NCBI RefSeq assembly: GCF_026013605.1
Contig: NZ_JAPDPJ010000056.1
Coordinates: 1-38,773 of the forward strand
Length of the DNA: 38,773 bases
Source of the DNA: Plebeiibacterium sediminum
GTDB taxonomy: Bacteria > Bacteroidota > Bacteroidia > Bacteroidales > Marinilabiliaceae
Reading direction: 5' to 3'
The translations under genes and the position numbers were made by a program. The notes beneath the pieces are model-generated. The model had not been told where the DNA came from. It searched no databases and saw only the letters and a program-made list of their open reading frames with translations. Position 1 is the first letter of the stretch. Each line of letters opens with the position of its first letter. Below, piece after piece: positions 6,631 to 15,381 of the stretch.

Positions 6631-7872
6631 ATGGCTAATTTTTTTAATACCTTATTTGGAAGCAAATTTCCAAATACTGAGAAATATGAGAACGAAATCA
6701 AGCAGTTAATTGAAGAGCTTGAACGTTTTAATAAAATTGAAGAATCTAAGGATCTAAATAGATATTATGAATTGGATACATTAGTTCATTCAGGAGATTT
6801 TGAACTTAAAGTATCGAAACTAAAAAAAGAAAGGTTTAAAGACACAGAAGCTTTTCATCAGTTCAAAAAGTTTAAGGAACACAAACGTTCATCCAACGTA
6901 AAAAAATACAATAAACTACTTAGTAAAGGTAAAACAGAAGAGGCTACTGAACTTGAAAACTCATCTGAAATTAAGACCTATTTGGAATTAAAAGCCTTTG
7001 TTGAATCCAAAGAGTTCATGGATATTAAAACTGAAATGAACGATAAAAACAGGTTTAAAAAGTCAAAAGAGTTTCAGTTAATCGAAGAATATAAAACATT
7101 ATCTAAAACAGAAGATGTTGTTTGGTACCTTAAAACCAAAGATCACAATTCATTTAAAGAGATTGATAAATGGAATATGACTTTTGAAGATGATTTTAAC
7201 GGAACCAAACTTGATGCTTCGAAATGGATTACAGGTTATTACTGGGGTAAAGCACTGATGAACGATAATTATGTGCAAGCCAATGAAAAACAGTTTTTCC
7301 AAGATTCGAACATTGAGTTAAGAGACAGTTGCGCCAGAATTATCACAAAAAATCAGGAATGTGCAGGTAAGATTTGGGATCCAACATTAGGTTTTGTTCC
7401 TAAACAATTTGATTTTACTTCGGGTTTAATAAGCACCGGCCAAAGTTTCAGACAACAATACGGTCGTTTTGAAGCTAAAATTAAGTACAGTCATACTGCA
7501 CCAGTTAATCATACATTTTGGTTACTTGCAGAAAAGATCACTCCACAGGTTAACATATTAAAAACTCCGGATAAAGATAAAAACAAGATTGAAGCTGGAA
7601 ACTTCTGGTCTAACGGACAAGAGATCAATCAAAGAGTTGAAAAACTTAAAATACCTGGAGCTTCAGATCAATTTTATATTTATTCATTAGAGTGGACTGA
7701 AGATAAAATGGAATGGAAAATTAACGGAGTAACGGTTCACACTCAAACTCAAAACATTCCTCAAACACCAATGTACGTAACATTAAGTTCGCATTTATTG
7801 AATGAACCAAAAGCTGAGAATCTGCCTGTTTCAATGGATATTGACTGGGTAAGATGTTATCAGCTTAATTAG
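6631..7872 (+). CDS. Cytoplasmic GH16-fold protein with inactivated catalytic motif
   Basis: The 413-residue protein has no signal peptide. Residues 20-180 are charged helices with two imperfect repeats of about 57 residues (from YYELDTLVHSGDF near 46 and YLELKAFVESKEF near 117, each followed by an RFK-x-S/T-x-E/A-F segment). From about residue 182 (FEDDFNGTKLDASKW) to the end is a GH16 concanavalin-like domain with typical strands GRFEAKIKYS and YSLEWTEDKMEWKING. GH16 enzymes need the active-site strand E-x-D-x-x-E. Here the same place reads PQVNILK, so the acids are Q306, N308 and K311. It is therefore probably non-hydrolytic, perhaps a glucan-binding or scaffold protein in the cytosol. It is a single gene, followed by a terminator. 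The fold assignment is firm; the function is unknown. Confidence 0.85.
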   Translation: MANFFNTLFGSKFPNTEKYENEIKQLIEELERFNKIEESKDLNRYYELDTLVHSGDFELKVSKLKKERFKDTEAFHQFKKFKEHKRSSNVKKYNKLLSKGKTEEATELENSSEIKTYLELKAFVESKEFMDIKTEMNDKNRFKKSKEFQLIEEYKTLSKTEDVVWYLKTKDHNSFKEIDKWNMTFEDDFNGTKLDASKWITGYYWGKALMNDNYVQANEKQFFQDSNIELRDSCARIITKNQECAGKIWDPTLGFVPKQFDFTSGLISTGQSFRQQYGRFEAKIKYSHTAPVNHTFWLLAEKITPQVNILKTPDKDKNKIEAGNFWSNGQEINQRVEKLKIPGASDQFYIYSLEWTEDKMEWKINGVTVHTQTQNIPQTPMYVTLSSHLLNEPKAENLPVSMDIDWVRCYQLN

Positions 7873-7905
7873 CACAGCACATACAATTAACACACAAATT
7901 TATAG

Positions 7906-7941
7906 AAAGGCTGGTCTTAAACGTTTAGACAGCCTTTTTTT
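7906..7941 (+). terminator. Terminator after GH16-like gene
   Basis: The stem AAAGGCTG-TCT pairs with AGA-CAGCCTTT (one bulged G) and is followed by a T-run. A TTG codon in frame with the next gene falls at its last bases, which argues for the later ATG as that gene's start. Confidence 0.85.
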
Positions 7942-7978
7942 GTGCGATTATTTTATATTTTTGCCAAAAAATAAATCA

Positions 7979-8683
7979 ATGGCAGGCACCGTATTTTTAG
8001 TACCTAATACACTTGGCGAAACAACCGTTGAAAGTGTAATTCCTTCTGAAGTATGCTTATTAATAAAGCAAATCAAATACTTTATTGTTGAAGATATCAG
8101 AACCACTCGTCGATTCCTTAAAAAAGTTGATAAAGAAATTGATATAGATGAACTAACTTTTTATGTTTTAAATAAACATACTACACCCCAGCAAAAAAGC
8201 AGCTTTTTAAACGTAGTTAAAAAAGGAGAGAATGTAGGCATTGTATCAGAGGCAGGAGTACCTGGTGTTGCTGATCCTGGTGCAGATATTGTTGCTATGG
8301 CCCATCAACAAAACTTTAAGGTGGTTCCTTTAGTTGGTCCATCCTCTATCCTGTTATCGTTAATGGCATCAGGAATGAACGGACAAAGCTTTGCCTTTCA
8401 TGGTTATATTCCCATTAAAGCAGGCGACAGAGCTAAAGCCATTAAACATTTGGAAGGTATTTCAATCAGAGAAAAACAAACTCAGATTTTTATTGAAGCA
8501 CCCTACAGAAACAATCACTTACTGAAAGATATTATTGCTAATTGTAATCCTAAAACCAAGGTTTGTGTAGCTTGTGATATAACTTTGGAATCAGAATACA
8601 TTAAAACAAAAACAGTAGCTCAATGGAAAGGCAAGCTACCTGAGCTTCATAAAAAACCAACGATATTTTTAATACAAGGATAA
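7979..8683 (+). CDS. RsmI-like SAM-dependent methyltransferase (tetrapyrrole methylase fold)
   Basis: The 234-residue protein shows the RsmI/tetrapyrrole methylase pattern: an N-terminal strand GTVFLVPNTLGE, then VEDIRTTRRFLKK (RsmI: AEDTRxTxxLL), then VGIVSEAGVPGVADPGADIV (RsmI: SDAGTPxISDPG), and LVGPSSILLSLMASG. RsmI methylates the 2'-OH of C1402 in 16S rRNA. This protein is shorter than E. coli RsmI (286 residues) and lacks its C-terminal extension. It thus matches a short paralogue found in many Bacteroidota, whose substrate is not established. I chose the ATG after the preceding terminator over an upstream in-frame TTG. It is a single gene between two terminators. Confidence 0.85.
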   Translation: MAGTVFLVPNTLGETTVESVIPSEVCLLIKQIKYFIVEDIRTTRRFLKKVDKEIDIDELTFYVLNKHTTPQQKSSFLNVVKKGENVGIVSEAGVPGVADPGADIVAMAHQQNFKVVPLVGPSSILLSLMASGMNGQSFAFHGYIPIKAGDRAKAIKHLEGISIREKQTQIFIEAPYRNNHLLKDIIANCNPKTKVCVACDITLESEYIKTKTVAQWKGKLPELHKKPTIFLIQG

Positions 8684-8686
8684 TTT

Positions 8687-8722
8687 AAAAAAGGCTTTTC
8701 GAGAAATTGAAAAGCCTTTTTT
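8687..8722 (+). terminator. Bidirectional terminator between convergent genes
   Basis: AAAAAGGCTTTTC pairs with GAAAAGCCTTTTT around a short loop, with A and T runs on both sides. It serves the methyltransferase on plus and may also serve the DUF169 gene on minus. Confidence 0.85.
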
Positions 8723-8750
8723 AGTATGTATCGATATATAAATCTTTTAT

Positions 8751-9509
8751 TTATTGACGTTCCTGTATCTCCTTCCACATATGCGTTTCCAGAAAACTGG
8801 TTTCCACATGAGATTCCATTTCCATAAACATTTTAAACGGTACTGTAAAAGTTAATGTTTCCCTTGGTACAATAGTGCGCTTAGAGATATCAAAAAAGCC
8901 AATAATACCTTTAGGATTTTCTTGCTTGGCTTCTTCATAAGCATAAAGAATTGATTGACATGCAGCTCCGAATGGTGCCATAACACTTTGATTGGTTCCT
9001 TTGTTATAATCAGCCATTACTACCAAAGCAGACAACTGATCCGCATTTGTAAAAAACACAATTAGTTCCGGTTTATCTTCATCAGTAAGCATCTCCCATG
9101 GTTTAAATAACACAAATTTTGTTGATACATCAGTCATAGGCAAAGAATCAACCCATTTCCTTGCTTGCTCTGGATTTTTATAAAAGCGTTCTCCTTCTTC
9201 CATAATTGCACCGGCAGAACCCATTTGAGCAGCCATCTGCTTATCTCCAGTGGAAAGCAGACTATCTATGGGGAATCTTCCATAACAATCACCAAAACCC
9301 AATCCAACGCCTCCTCCAGGACACCCGTATGTTTTACGATCAAAATAAGCCAGACTATTTTTTTTACTAGCGGCAACCAACATAGCTGCTACACATCCAA
9401 ACATATTCCCTTCTTTAAAATGAAGTCCTTTTTCTAGCTTTTCATCTGTATGTATAATTGCCACAGGTTGCATTTGCAATTTTAATGCGTCGATTAGTTT
9501 ACTATCCAT
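8751..9509 (-). CDS. DUF169 family protein
   Basis: The 252-residue protein matches the uncharacterised DUF169 family (COG2043). It has four Cys in family-like positions: C39 (FGCVAAM), C63 in YGCPGGGVGLG, C75 (FGDCYGRF) and C184 (FGAACQSI). A metal or Fe-S role has often been suspected for such proteins, but none is proven. There is no signal peptide, so it is cytoplasmic. Unusually for this genome it is preceded by a perfect AGGAGG Shine-Dalgarno 10 bp before the ATG, which fixes the start. It is monocistronic and convergent with the methyltransferase. Confidence 0.88.
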   Translation of the reverse strand: MDSKLIDALKLQMQPVAIIHTDEKLEKGLHFKEGNMFGCVAAMLVAASKKNSLAYFDRKTYGCPGGGVGLGFGDCYGRFPIDSLLSTGDKQMAAQMGSAGAIMEEGERFYKNPEQARKWVDSLPMTDVSTKFVLFKPWEMLTDEDKPELIVFFTNADQLSALVVMADYNKGTNQSVMAPFGAACQSILYAYEEAKQENPKGIIGFFDISKRTIVPRETLTFTVPFKMFMEMESHVETSFLETHMWKEIQERQ

Positions 9510-9519
9510 ATCTTAAGAT

Positions 9520-9525
9520 CCTCCT
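9520..9525 (-). promoter_or_regulatory. Strong Shine-Dalgarno (AGGAGG) of the DUF169 gene
   Basis: On the minus strand TTTAGGAGGATC lies 10 bp before the ATG. Most other genes here lack such a site, as is typical for Bacteroidota. This one therefore stands out and confirms the start. Confidence 0.7.
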
Positions 9526-9724
9526 AAATTATTTTAAATCAATTCATATAGCCTTATAAAGTTACATTTTTTTAAATGGATAGAAAATGAAAACACATTA
9601 ACTGATAAGAATAAAATAAACAACGCTTTGCAGTGTGCTATATCACCCCCTATTTCTGAATAAAACACGACATATCAAGCAAATAATGACTGGATATTAG
9701 CAATTAAAAGGCTGTAATACTAAA

Positions 9725-9757
9725 GAAAAAAGGCTTCAGTTGAAGCTGAAGCCTTGT
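9725..9757 (-). terminator. Terminator of the susC/susD operon
   Basis: On the minus strand AAGGCTTCAG pairs with CTGAAGCCTT around a short loop and runs into TTTTTT. It begins about 20 bp after the SusD-like stop codon. Confidence 0.85.
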
Positions 9758-9778
9758 ATAGGTTTATTTTAATCAGTA

Positions 9779-11299
9779 TTAATTTTTCCAGGCATCATTT
9801 TGTTCTATTTCCGAATTATTCTCCAATTCACTCTCCGGAATTGGATAATACTGAAACTTAGGAGTATAATTATTATATCCTTCTACCTGTTTTGCGGCAA
9901 TGGTTGATTGTAAGGTTTCCCATCTTCTTAAGTCATAAAAATGTAAACCTTCTCGTGCAAATTCGAGGTTTCTCTGGTGCATGATTTCCTGCATCATCTC
10001 AGTACTATTCCAGTTGGCCATGGTAACACTTAAATCAGCGAGATTGGCACGTGATCTTATTCTTTGAACCAATGGTGCTGCCATATTGATTTGATCTTTC
10101 ATGGTATAAGCCTCAGCAAGCATTAGTAATACATCTGCATATCTCATCCCTTTTTCATTAAGCTCAGATTTCCAATCTCCTTCATTCTCATTCCACCAAT
10201 TCTGATTTTTCCTAAGCCATATTGCATCAGCTCCGAAACTTGGTAAAAACTCTTTTTGATAAAATACACAACCAGGATAATTCCAAGCTAGTGTTGCTAA
10301 GGCTCTGGGATCAAAATCACCATCTACAGTGGACTCTTTTAAGTACTCATCTAACAGAACCTGAGTAGGGAATAATTCAAACCAACCACCTACTTCGCCA
10401 GGCGCACATTCCTGAGCAATAAAAGTAGATCGTGACTTGTTTGCCGGATTGCTTGTCCAAATATCAGGACCTCCTAACAAACTATACTGAAGTTCAAAAA
10501 CAGACTCCTTATTATTCTCATTTTCTAAAGTAAAATTGTCTGCAAAGTTCTCCATCAAGCCATAGCCGTATTCACTTTCTTTAGAAACTAAATCAGCAAG
10601 TTCTGCGATTGCATTATCATAATCTTTTTGGTATAGATAAGCACGTCCTAGAAAGCCCATAGCAGCCCCCTTGGTAGCTCTTCCTACCATGCCTGCGGGC
10701 CATGTTGTAGGTAAATATTTTTTTGCTTCCTGTAAATCAGCTATTGCCTGAGCATAAACTTCTGCCTGAGTAGATTTCCCATTAAAATAATCCTCTTTTG
10801 TTGCAGCAAGTTCTGTAATAATTGGAACAGACCCAAAATCAATTGCAAGAATAAAATATTGTAGTCCCCTTACGAACAAGGCTTCCGCTACTAGTTCATT
10901 TCTCTTTTGATCTGTAATATCTTTAATTTGATCTGAATAGTTAATGATTTGGTTGCACCGGAATATACCAACATAGCATCCTTTATAAAAATTTGAACTT
11001 ACACCATTACTAATGGTATTCTGAAAGGTTGATATATCATATCGATCCCTTACGTCATTTCTAATTTGAAAGTTTTCGGTACGACCTTCTTTAATTTCAA
11101 GAGCAACCACACCCCAATGGCCATTATAATCATCCACTAATGAATTATAAGCTGTAGCCAAACCTGCTTCTAAGTCAGCTTCTGTTTGCCAATAAGTACT
11201 TGACGTAATTTTATTTGGGTTCTCAAGTTCTAAAAATTCCTCAGAACAGGCCACCAAACCCATTATACTAATTATAAAAATTAAATATCTAGTTTTCAT
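9779..11299 (-). CDS. SusD/RagB-like outer-membrane glycan-binding lipoprotein
   Basis: The 506-residue protein begins with a lipoprotein signal (lipobox LVAC, C18) followed by SEEFLELENPN, typical of SusD proteins. Tetratricopeptide-like helices form the body (GRAYLYQKDYDNAIAEL). The C-terminal SusD region ends with RNLEFAREGLHFYDLRRW and YYPIPESELENN, both family hallmarks. SusD proteins cap the SusC transporter at the cell surface and bind oligosaccharides. It lies 11 bp downstream of the SusC-like gene, so the two are one operon. The neighbouring GH64-GH3 enzyme suggests beta-1,3-glucan oligomers as ligand (inference). Confidence 0.95.
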   Translation of the reverse strand: MKTRYLIFIISIMGLVACSEEFLELENPNKITSSTYWQTEADLEAGLATAYNSLVDDYNGHWGVVALEIKEGRTENFQIRNDVRDRYDISTFQNTISNGVSSNFYKGCYVGIFRCNQIINYSDQIKDITDQKRNELVAEALFVRGLQYFILAIDFGSVPIITELAATKEDYFNGKSTQAEVYAQAIADLQEAKKYLPTTWPAGMVGRATKGAAMGFLGRAYLYQKDYDNAIAELADLVSKESEYGYGLMENFADNFTLENENNKESVFELQYSLLGGPDIWTSNPANKSRSTFIAQECAPGEVGGWFELFPTQVLLDEYLKESTVDGDFDPRALATLAWNYPGCVFYQKEFLPSFGADAIWLRKNQNWWNENEGDWKSELNEKGMRYADVLLMLAEAYTMKDQINMAAPLVQRIRSRANLADLSVTMANWNSTEMMQEIMHQRNLEFAREGLHFYDLRRWETLQSTIAAKQVEGYNNYTPKFQYYPIPESELENNSEIEQNDAWKN

Positions 11300-11310
11300 A
11301 TGTTTCAGCT

Positions 11311-14300
11311 TTAAAAATTAAGTTGTAATCCAACATGATAAGAACGATTTAAAGGGTATACTCTAAAGTCAACACCTCTGGAACTTAAACCATTACCTCC
11401 TATATCCGGGTTATATCCGGAATAGTCTGAAATAGTGAATATATTATCCGCAGCCAGATATAATCTTGCAAAAGATATATAAGCCTTTTTAAGAAGATTC
11501 TCAGGAAGGGTATAGCCAATTTGTAATGTTTTCATCCTGAAATAAGATCCATTCTCAAGGAATCTATCACTGTTATCAATTCCATTGCCATTGGGATCTG
11601 CCATATCTAAACGTGGAAAATTTGAATCAGGATTAAAGGTATAGGAGTTTAGTGTAGCTTTTGAGTAGTTAGTATTTACTCTTACTGCCTCCAGATAAGT
11701 ATTAAAACCATTATAAATCTTATTTCCTTTAGTGCCTTGGAAGAAAATTGCAAAATCAAAGCTCTTCCATTCTCCATCTAACCTAATACCATAACTAAAA
11801 TCAGGGAAGGGACTACCACAGTAAACCCTGTCATTACCATCAATAATACCATCATCATTAGCATCCACAAAGCGAATATCTCCAGGAACGGCATTGGGTT
11901 GTATTAGTTGACCATTTTTATTATGTGCTGAAACTTCAGCTTCGGAACGAAATAATCCATCTGTTTTAATCAGGAAAAAAGAATAAAGCGGATATCCTTC
12001 TCTTGTATAAGTTACTGCTGAACCATGATGAGAGGCAGATCCCCCTGATATTACTTGAGAACCGGTACTTAAAGCTAATACTTCATTTTTAATTGCTGAA
12101 AGTGATCCGGTTACTGAGTATTTAAAATCCCCCAATTGTCCTTTGTAGTTAACTTCCAGTTCGAAACCTTTATTGGATATTTTTCCTGCATTTGCATAAG
12201 GATCATTAGAAACTCCTAAAGAAAGAGGTATAGGTACTCTTAATAATACATCCGAAGTTTTCTTATTAAAATAATCCATAGTGAAATTCAATTTTCCAGA
12301 CCAGAAACTAACATCAAGACCTAAATTGGATGTTTTTGTCGACTCCCATTTAAGATCTCTTGCTTCATACTCTGTTTGAATATTTCCAACCCATAAACTA
12401 GCAGGATTACCCACTGAATAACCTATCGCAGAAGTAATTAATCCCATATATTGATAATCTCCAATTTCCTGATTACCCAAAACTCCATAACTCGCTCTAA
12501 GTTTTAGTGTAGAGATTTGAGTGTCTAAATTGCTAAAGAATCCTTCATTTGAAATATTCCAGGCCCCCGAAATAGAAGGAAAATCTCCCCATCTGTTTTT
12601 ATCGCTAAATCTCGAAGATCCATCACGACGATAAGTCGCTGTTAGAATATATTTATTATCAAACGAGTAAATTACCCTTCCAAGATATGATAGAAGTGTA
12701 TTTTCATTTTCATAACCTGCGGAGTTGGCGTCGTCAGTTCCCGCATCGAGTACATAGATACCATCAGGCATTGTTTTTTTAGATCCCGATATTTGTCTAT
12801 ACAAATAATCGTATGAGGTATGACCAACAACAGCATTAACAGAGTGCTTACCAAATTCGTTATTATAAGAAACTGTTTGTTCTATCTGAGTGTATTTTGA
12901 TAGCCCACTTGATTCGTTTAAACTGGTTTTCTCATTTCTAAAGATATTACCTACAACATATCTTGGAATATAGTCATATCCTTTTGTTTCATTAATAGTA
13001 GCTCCTCCACTTATTTTATATTTAAGACCTTTAATAATTTCATATTCGGCATAAACGTTAGCTAAAAATTTATAGTAGGTATTGGTGTTATGTCGAAGGC
13101 TTAATCCAGCCACTGGATTAAAAACATCCATTACTGGTCCGGAAGCTCCAGAGAAACCGCCGATGGCATTCTCATCATAAATTTTAAATGCAGGAATCAT
13201 CATTGTAGCAGCAGAAATAGCAGAACCACCCTGTCCCCCTAATTCAGGTAAATTCCTGGTATCCTCTTGTGAGAATACAACTGTTTCACCAATTTTTAGT
13301 TTTCCTTTGGTTAATTCAGTCTTAACTCTCAAACTTACTCTTTCGTAATTTGATGTTTTTACAATACCTTCTTTATCGAGATATCCTAATGAGACACTGT
13401 ATTTGGCCTTGTCGGATCCACCACTGGCTTCGATGTTATAATTCTGAACCTTTGCTTTTCTATAGATTTCATCCTGCCAATCTATTCCTTCACCAGACAC
13501 CTCTGGATTTGAGGTAAGATCCAAACGTGCCATACCCCCTGCATCTCTGGCAGCATTATTAACTTTGATCCATTCATCGGCATTTAGCAGGTCTAGTTTT
13601 TTTCCTAATTGCTGAACACCATAATCTGCATTCACATTAATTTTTATTTCCCCTTTTTTCCCTGATTTTGTAGTAACAAGGATAACTCCATTAGAAGCTC
13701 TGGAACCATATATAGCAGCGGCTGAGGCATCTTTAAGTACCTGAATAGATTCAATATCAGATGGATTCAAATTATTCATTGAACTAACGGACATTCCATC
13801 AACAATAATTAAAGGGTTTACATTATTAATAGATCCCGCTCCTCTAATTTGGATGCGTACTCCTGAACTTGGGTCACCTCCTGCTGATTCAACAGATACA
13901 CCAGCAATTTTACCTTGTATAGCACCGCCTACGTTTGTATTAATATTTTGATCTAGAGCTTCAGCCTTAACAATACCCACAGAACCTGTCAAATCTGTTT
14001 TTTTTACCGTACCATAACCAATGGCAACAACCTCTTCTATACCGGTGGTTTCCATCTCCATAGTTACATTAATAACTGTTTGATTATTAATAGTTATTTC
14101 TTGTGGTACCATACCTACAAATGAGAAAACAAGTATATCAGAAGTATTTACATTATTAAGTTCAAATTCTCCATCTATATTTGTGATAGTTCCAAGCGTG
14201 GTTTCTTTAACAAGAACGGTTACACCGGGTAATGGTTGGCCGGTATCATCCAAAACTTTACCTTTTACCGAACGCTCTTGCTGATATTCTCCGGGAGAAA

Positions 14301-14481
14301 TTGCAATATAAGTTTCAGTATCACCAAAACTTAAATTCTCATTATGAGACACCAATGTATTTTCAATTGGAGCAGCAAACAAATAAATATGAGATATTAG
14401 CGATAAAGCAATGCTAATACACATAATTCGAATTGATTTTGAAATTAAAGTCATATTTATGACCTTTTCATTTTTCTTCAT
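11311..14481 (-). CDS. SusC/RagA-like TonB-dependent outer-membrane transporter
   Basis: The 1056-residue protein has an N-terminal signal region, then a carboxypeptidase-regulatory-like domain (VKGKVLDDTGQPLPGVTVLV, about residues 73-150). The SusC linker VVAIGYGTVKKTDLTGSV follows, then a plug domain with IRIRGAGSINNVNPLIIVDG-type motifs (NPLIIVDGMSV, IESIQVLKDASAAAIYGSRA), and a beta-barrel to the terminal Phe (HVGLQLNF). It imports oligosaccharides across the outer membrane using TonB energy. Two starts are possible: the first Met or the Met nine codons later (MTLISKSIRIM), which gives a more ordinary signal peptide. The SusD partner follows directly. The 900-bp upstream gap is shared with the divergent glucanase gene. 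Confidence 0.96.
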   Translation of the reverse strand: MKKNEKVINMTLISKSIRIMCISIALSLISHIYLFAAPIENTLVSHNENLSFGDTETYIAISPGEYQQERSVKGKVLDDTGQPLPGVTVLVKETTLGTITNIDGEFELNNVNTSDILVFSFVGMVPQEITINNQTVINVTMEMETTGIEEVVAIGYGTVKKTDLTGSVGIVKAEALDQNINTNVGGAIQGKIAGVSVESAGGDPSSGVRIQIRGAGSINNVNPLIIVDGMSVSSMNNLNPSDIESIQVLKDASAAAIYGSRASNGVILVTTKSGKKGEIKINVNADYGVQQLGKKLDLLNADEWIKVNNAARDAGGMARLDLTSNPEVSGEGIDWQDEIYRKAKVQNYNIEASGGSDKAKYSVSLGYLDKEGIVKTSNYERVSLRVKTELTKGKLKIGETVVFSQEDTRNLPELGGQGGSAISAATMMIPAFKIYDENAIGGFSGASGPVMDVFNPVAGLSLRHNTNTYYKFLANVYAEYEIIKGLKYKISGGATINETKGYDYIPRYVVGNIFRNEKTSLNESSGLSKYTQIEQTVSYNNEFGKHSVNAVVGHTSYDYLYRQISGSKKTMPDGIYVLDAGTDDANSAGYENENTLLSYLGRVIYSFDNKYILTATYRRDGSSRFSDKNRWGDFPSISGAWNISNEGFFSNLDTQISTLKLRASYGVLGNQEIGDYQYMGLITSAIGYSVGNPASLWVGNIQTEYEARDLKWESTKTSNLGLDVSFWSGKLNFTMDYFNKKTSDVLLRVPIPLSLGVSNDPYANAGKISNKGFELEVNYKGQLGDFKYSVTGSLSAIKNEVLALSTGSQVISGGSASHHGSAVTYTREGYPLYSFFLIKTDGLFRSEAEVSAHNKNGQLIQPNAVPGDIRFVDANDDGIIDGNDRVYCGSPFPDFSYGIRLDGEWKSFDFAIFFQGTKGNKIYNGFNTYLEAVRVNTNYSKATLNSYTFNPDSNFPRLDMADPNGNGIDNSDRFLENGSYFRMKTLQIGYTLPENLLKKAYISFARLYLAADNIFTISDYSGYNPDIGGNGLSSRGVDFRVYPLNRSYHVGLQLNF

Positions 14482-15381
14482 AAAAAGCTTTTTTAGGGTG
14501 ATTAATTCTCATATATCATGCGATAAATGATTTTAAGGGATTGTTTTTACATAAACTGTATTTTATTTTTAATTATTACATTAATCATCTGATATACTTT
14601 TAGTTATTTCACCTACTAAAAGAACACAGCTCTGAAATCAATTTTTACAAAATATTTCACGATTTTAAAAGGAAGTTGCCATTATCAACAAACTCATTAA
14701 ATGATTTTAATGCTTTTGCTACTAAGAACTTATTTGTATGGTAATGCTCTCTTGAACATGAGTTGCTAAAAAGCTCCTGTTTTAATTGACTTGGTAACAT
14801 GTAATTCATATATGTAAGACTTGTTATATCCAAATTAGTAAAAAACTTAAACTAATTATACTTTTTATTACATTTTTATTAACCTTTATTTTATTTTATT
14901 AACACTTTATTGAGTGTTTAATATTTTACAATTCACAACTATTTGTACTTCAGAGAAATTCATCAGAGATAATTGATCATGGCAAATATTCAAGTATACT
15001 TTGTTGGATTTCGATTTATTGAGATTTACAACTGTAAGTATTATCTGATTCATTTCAGCAATATGTTTCATTGTTTAAGATCCTTGAGTAAGCATTCTAT
15101 TAATATAGATTTTATTTTAATGAGAAGTAATTTTTGATTCTATCGTCTGAAACCACACTATACCCTTAATACATTTGAACCCACTAAATACTCAATAACA
15201 GCAACATAACAACTCTTGATGTAAAAAACATGACGCAATGTTGAGTTTTTGTCTATTACAATTTCTCTGGATAAAGCTAATTAAGGTGTTTCTTTCCACT
15301 CTTAGATACAAAAAGAAGTATTTACCATAAAATGATTCTTTAAACTATCTACATCCTTAAAACAATAATTTAAAATCTATT
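14482..15381. other. Long AT-rich intergenic region between susC and GH64-GH3 gene
   Basis: These 900 bases hold no plausible gene on either strand. The region carries the upstream sequences of two divergent transcription units. One exact -7 motif for the plus strand is seen about 205 bp before the glucanase start. I found no exact TAnnTTTG for susC on the minus strand, no obvious long inverted repeat and no RNA gene. Its length suggests room for a regulator site or a small RNA, but nothing specific can be named. Confidence 0.6.
15146..15177 (+). promoter_or_regulatory. Candidate promoter of GH64-GH3 gene
   Basis: An exact TAnnTTTG element (TACATTTG, 15170-15177) has a TCTG 20 bp upstream near the -33 position (consensus TTTG). 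It would give a leader of roughly 200 nt. This is a single motif match in AT-rich DNA, so certainty is moderate. Confidence 0.4.

Noticed and set aside
14482-15381. A hidden small gene in the susC/GH64 gap
   Set aside because: No frame with a plausible start and composition was found on either strand; only promoter-like motifs remain.
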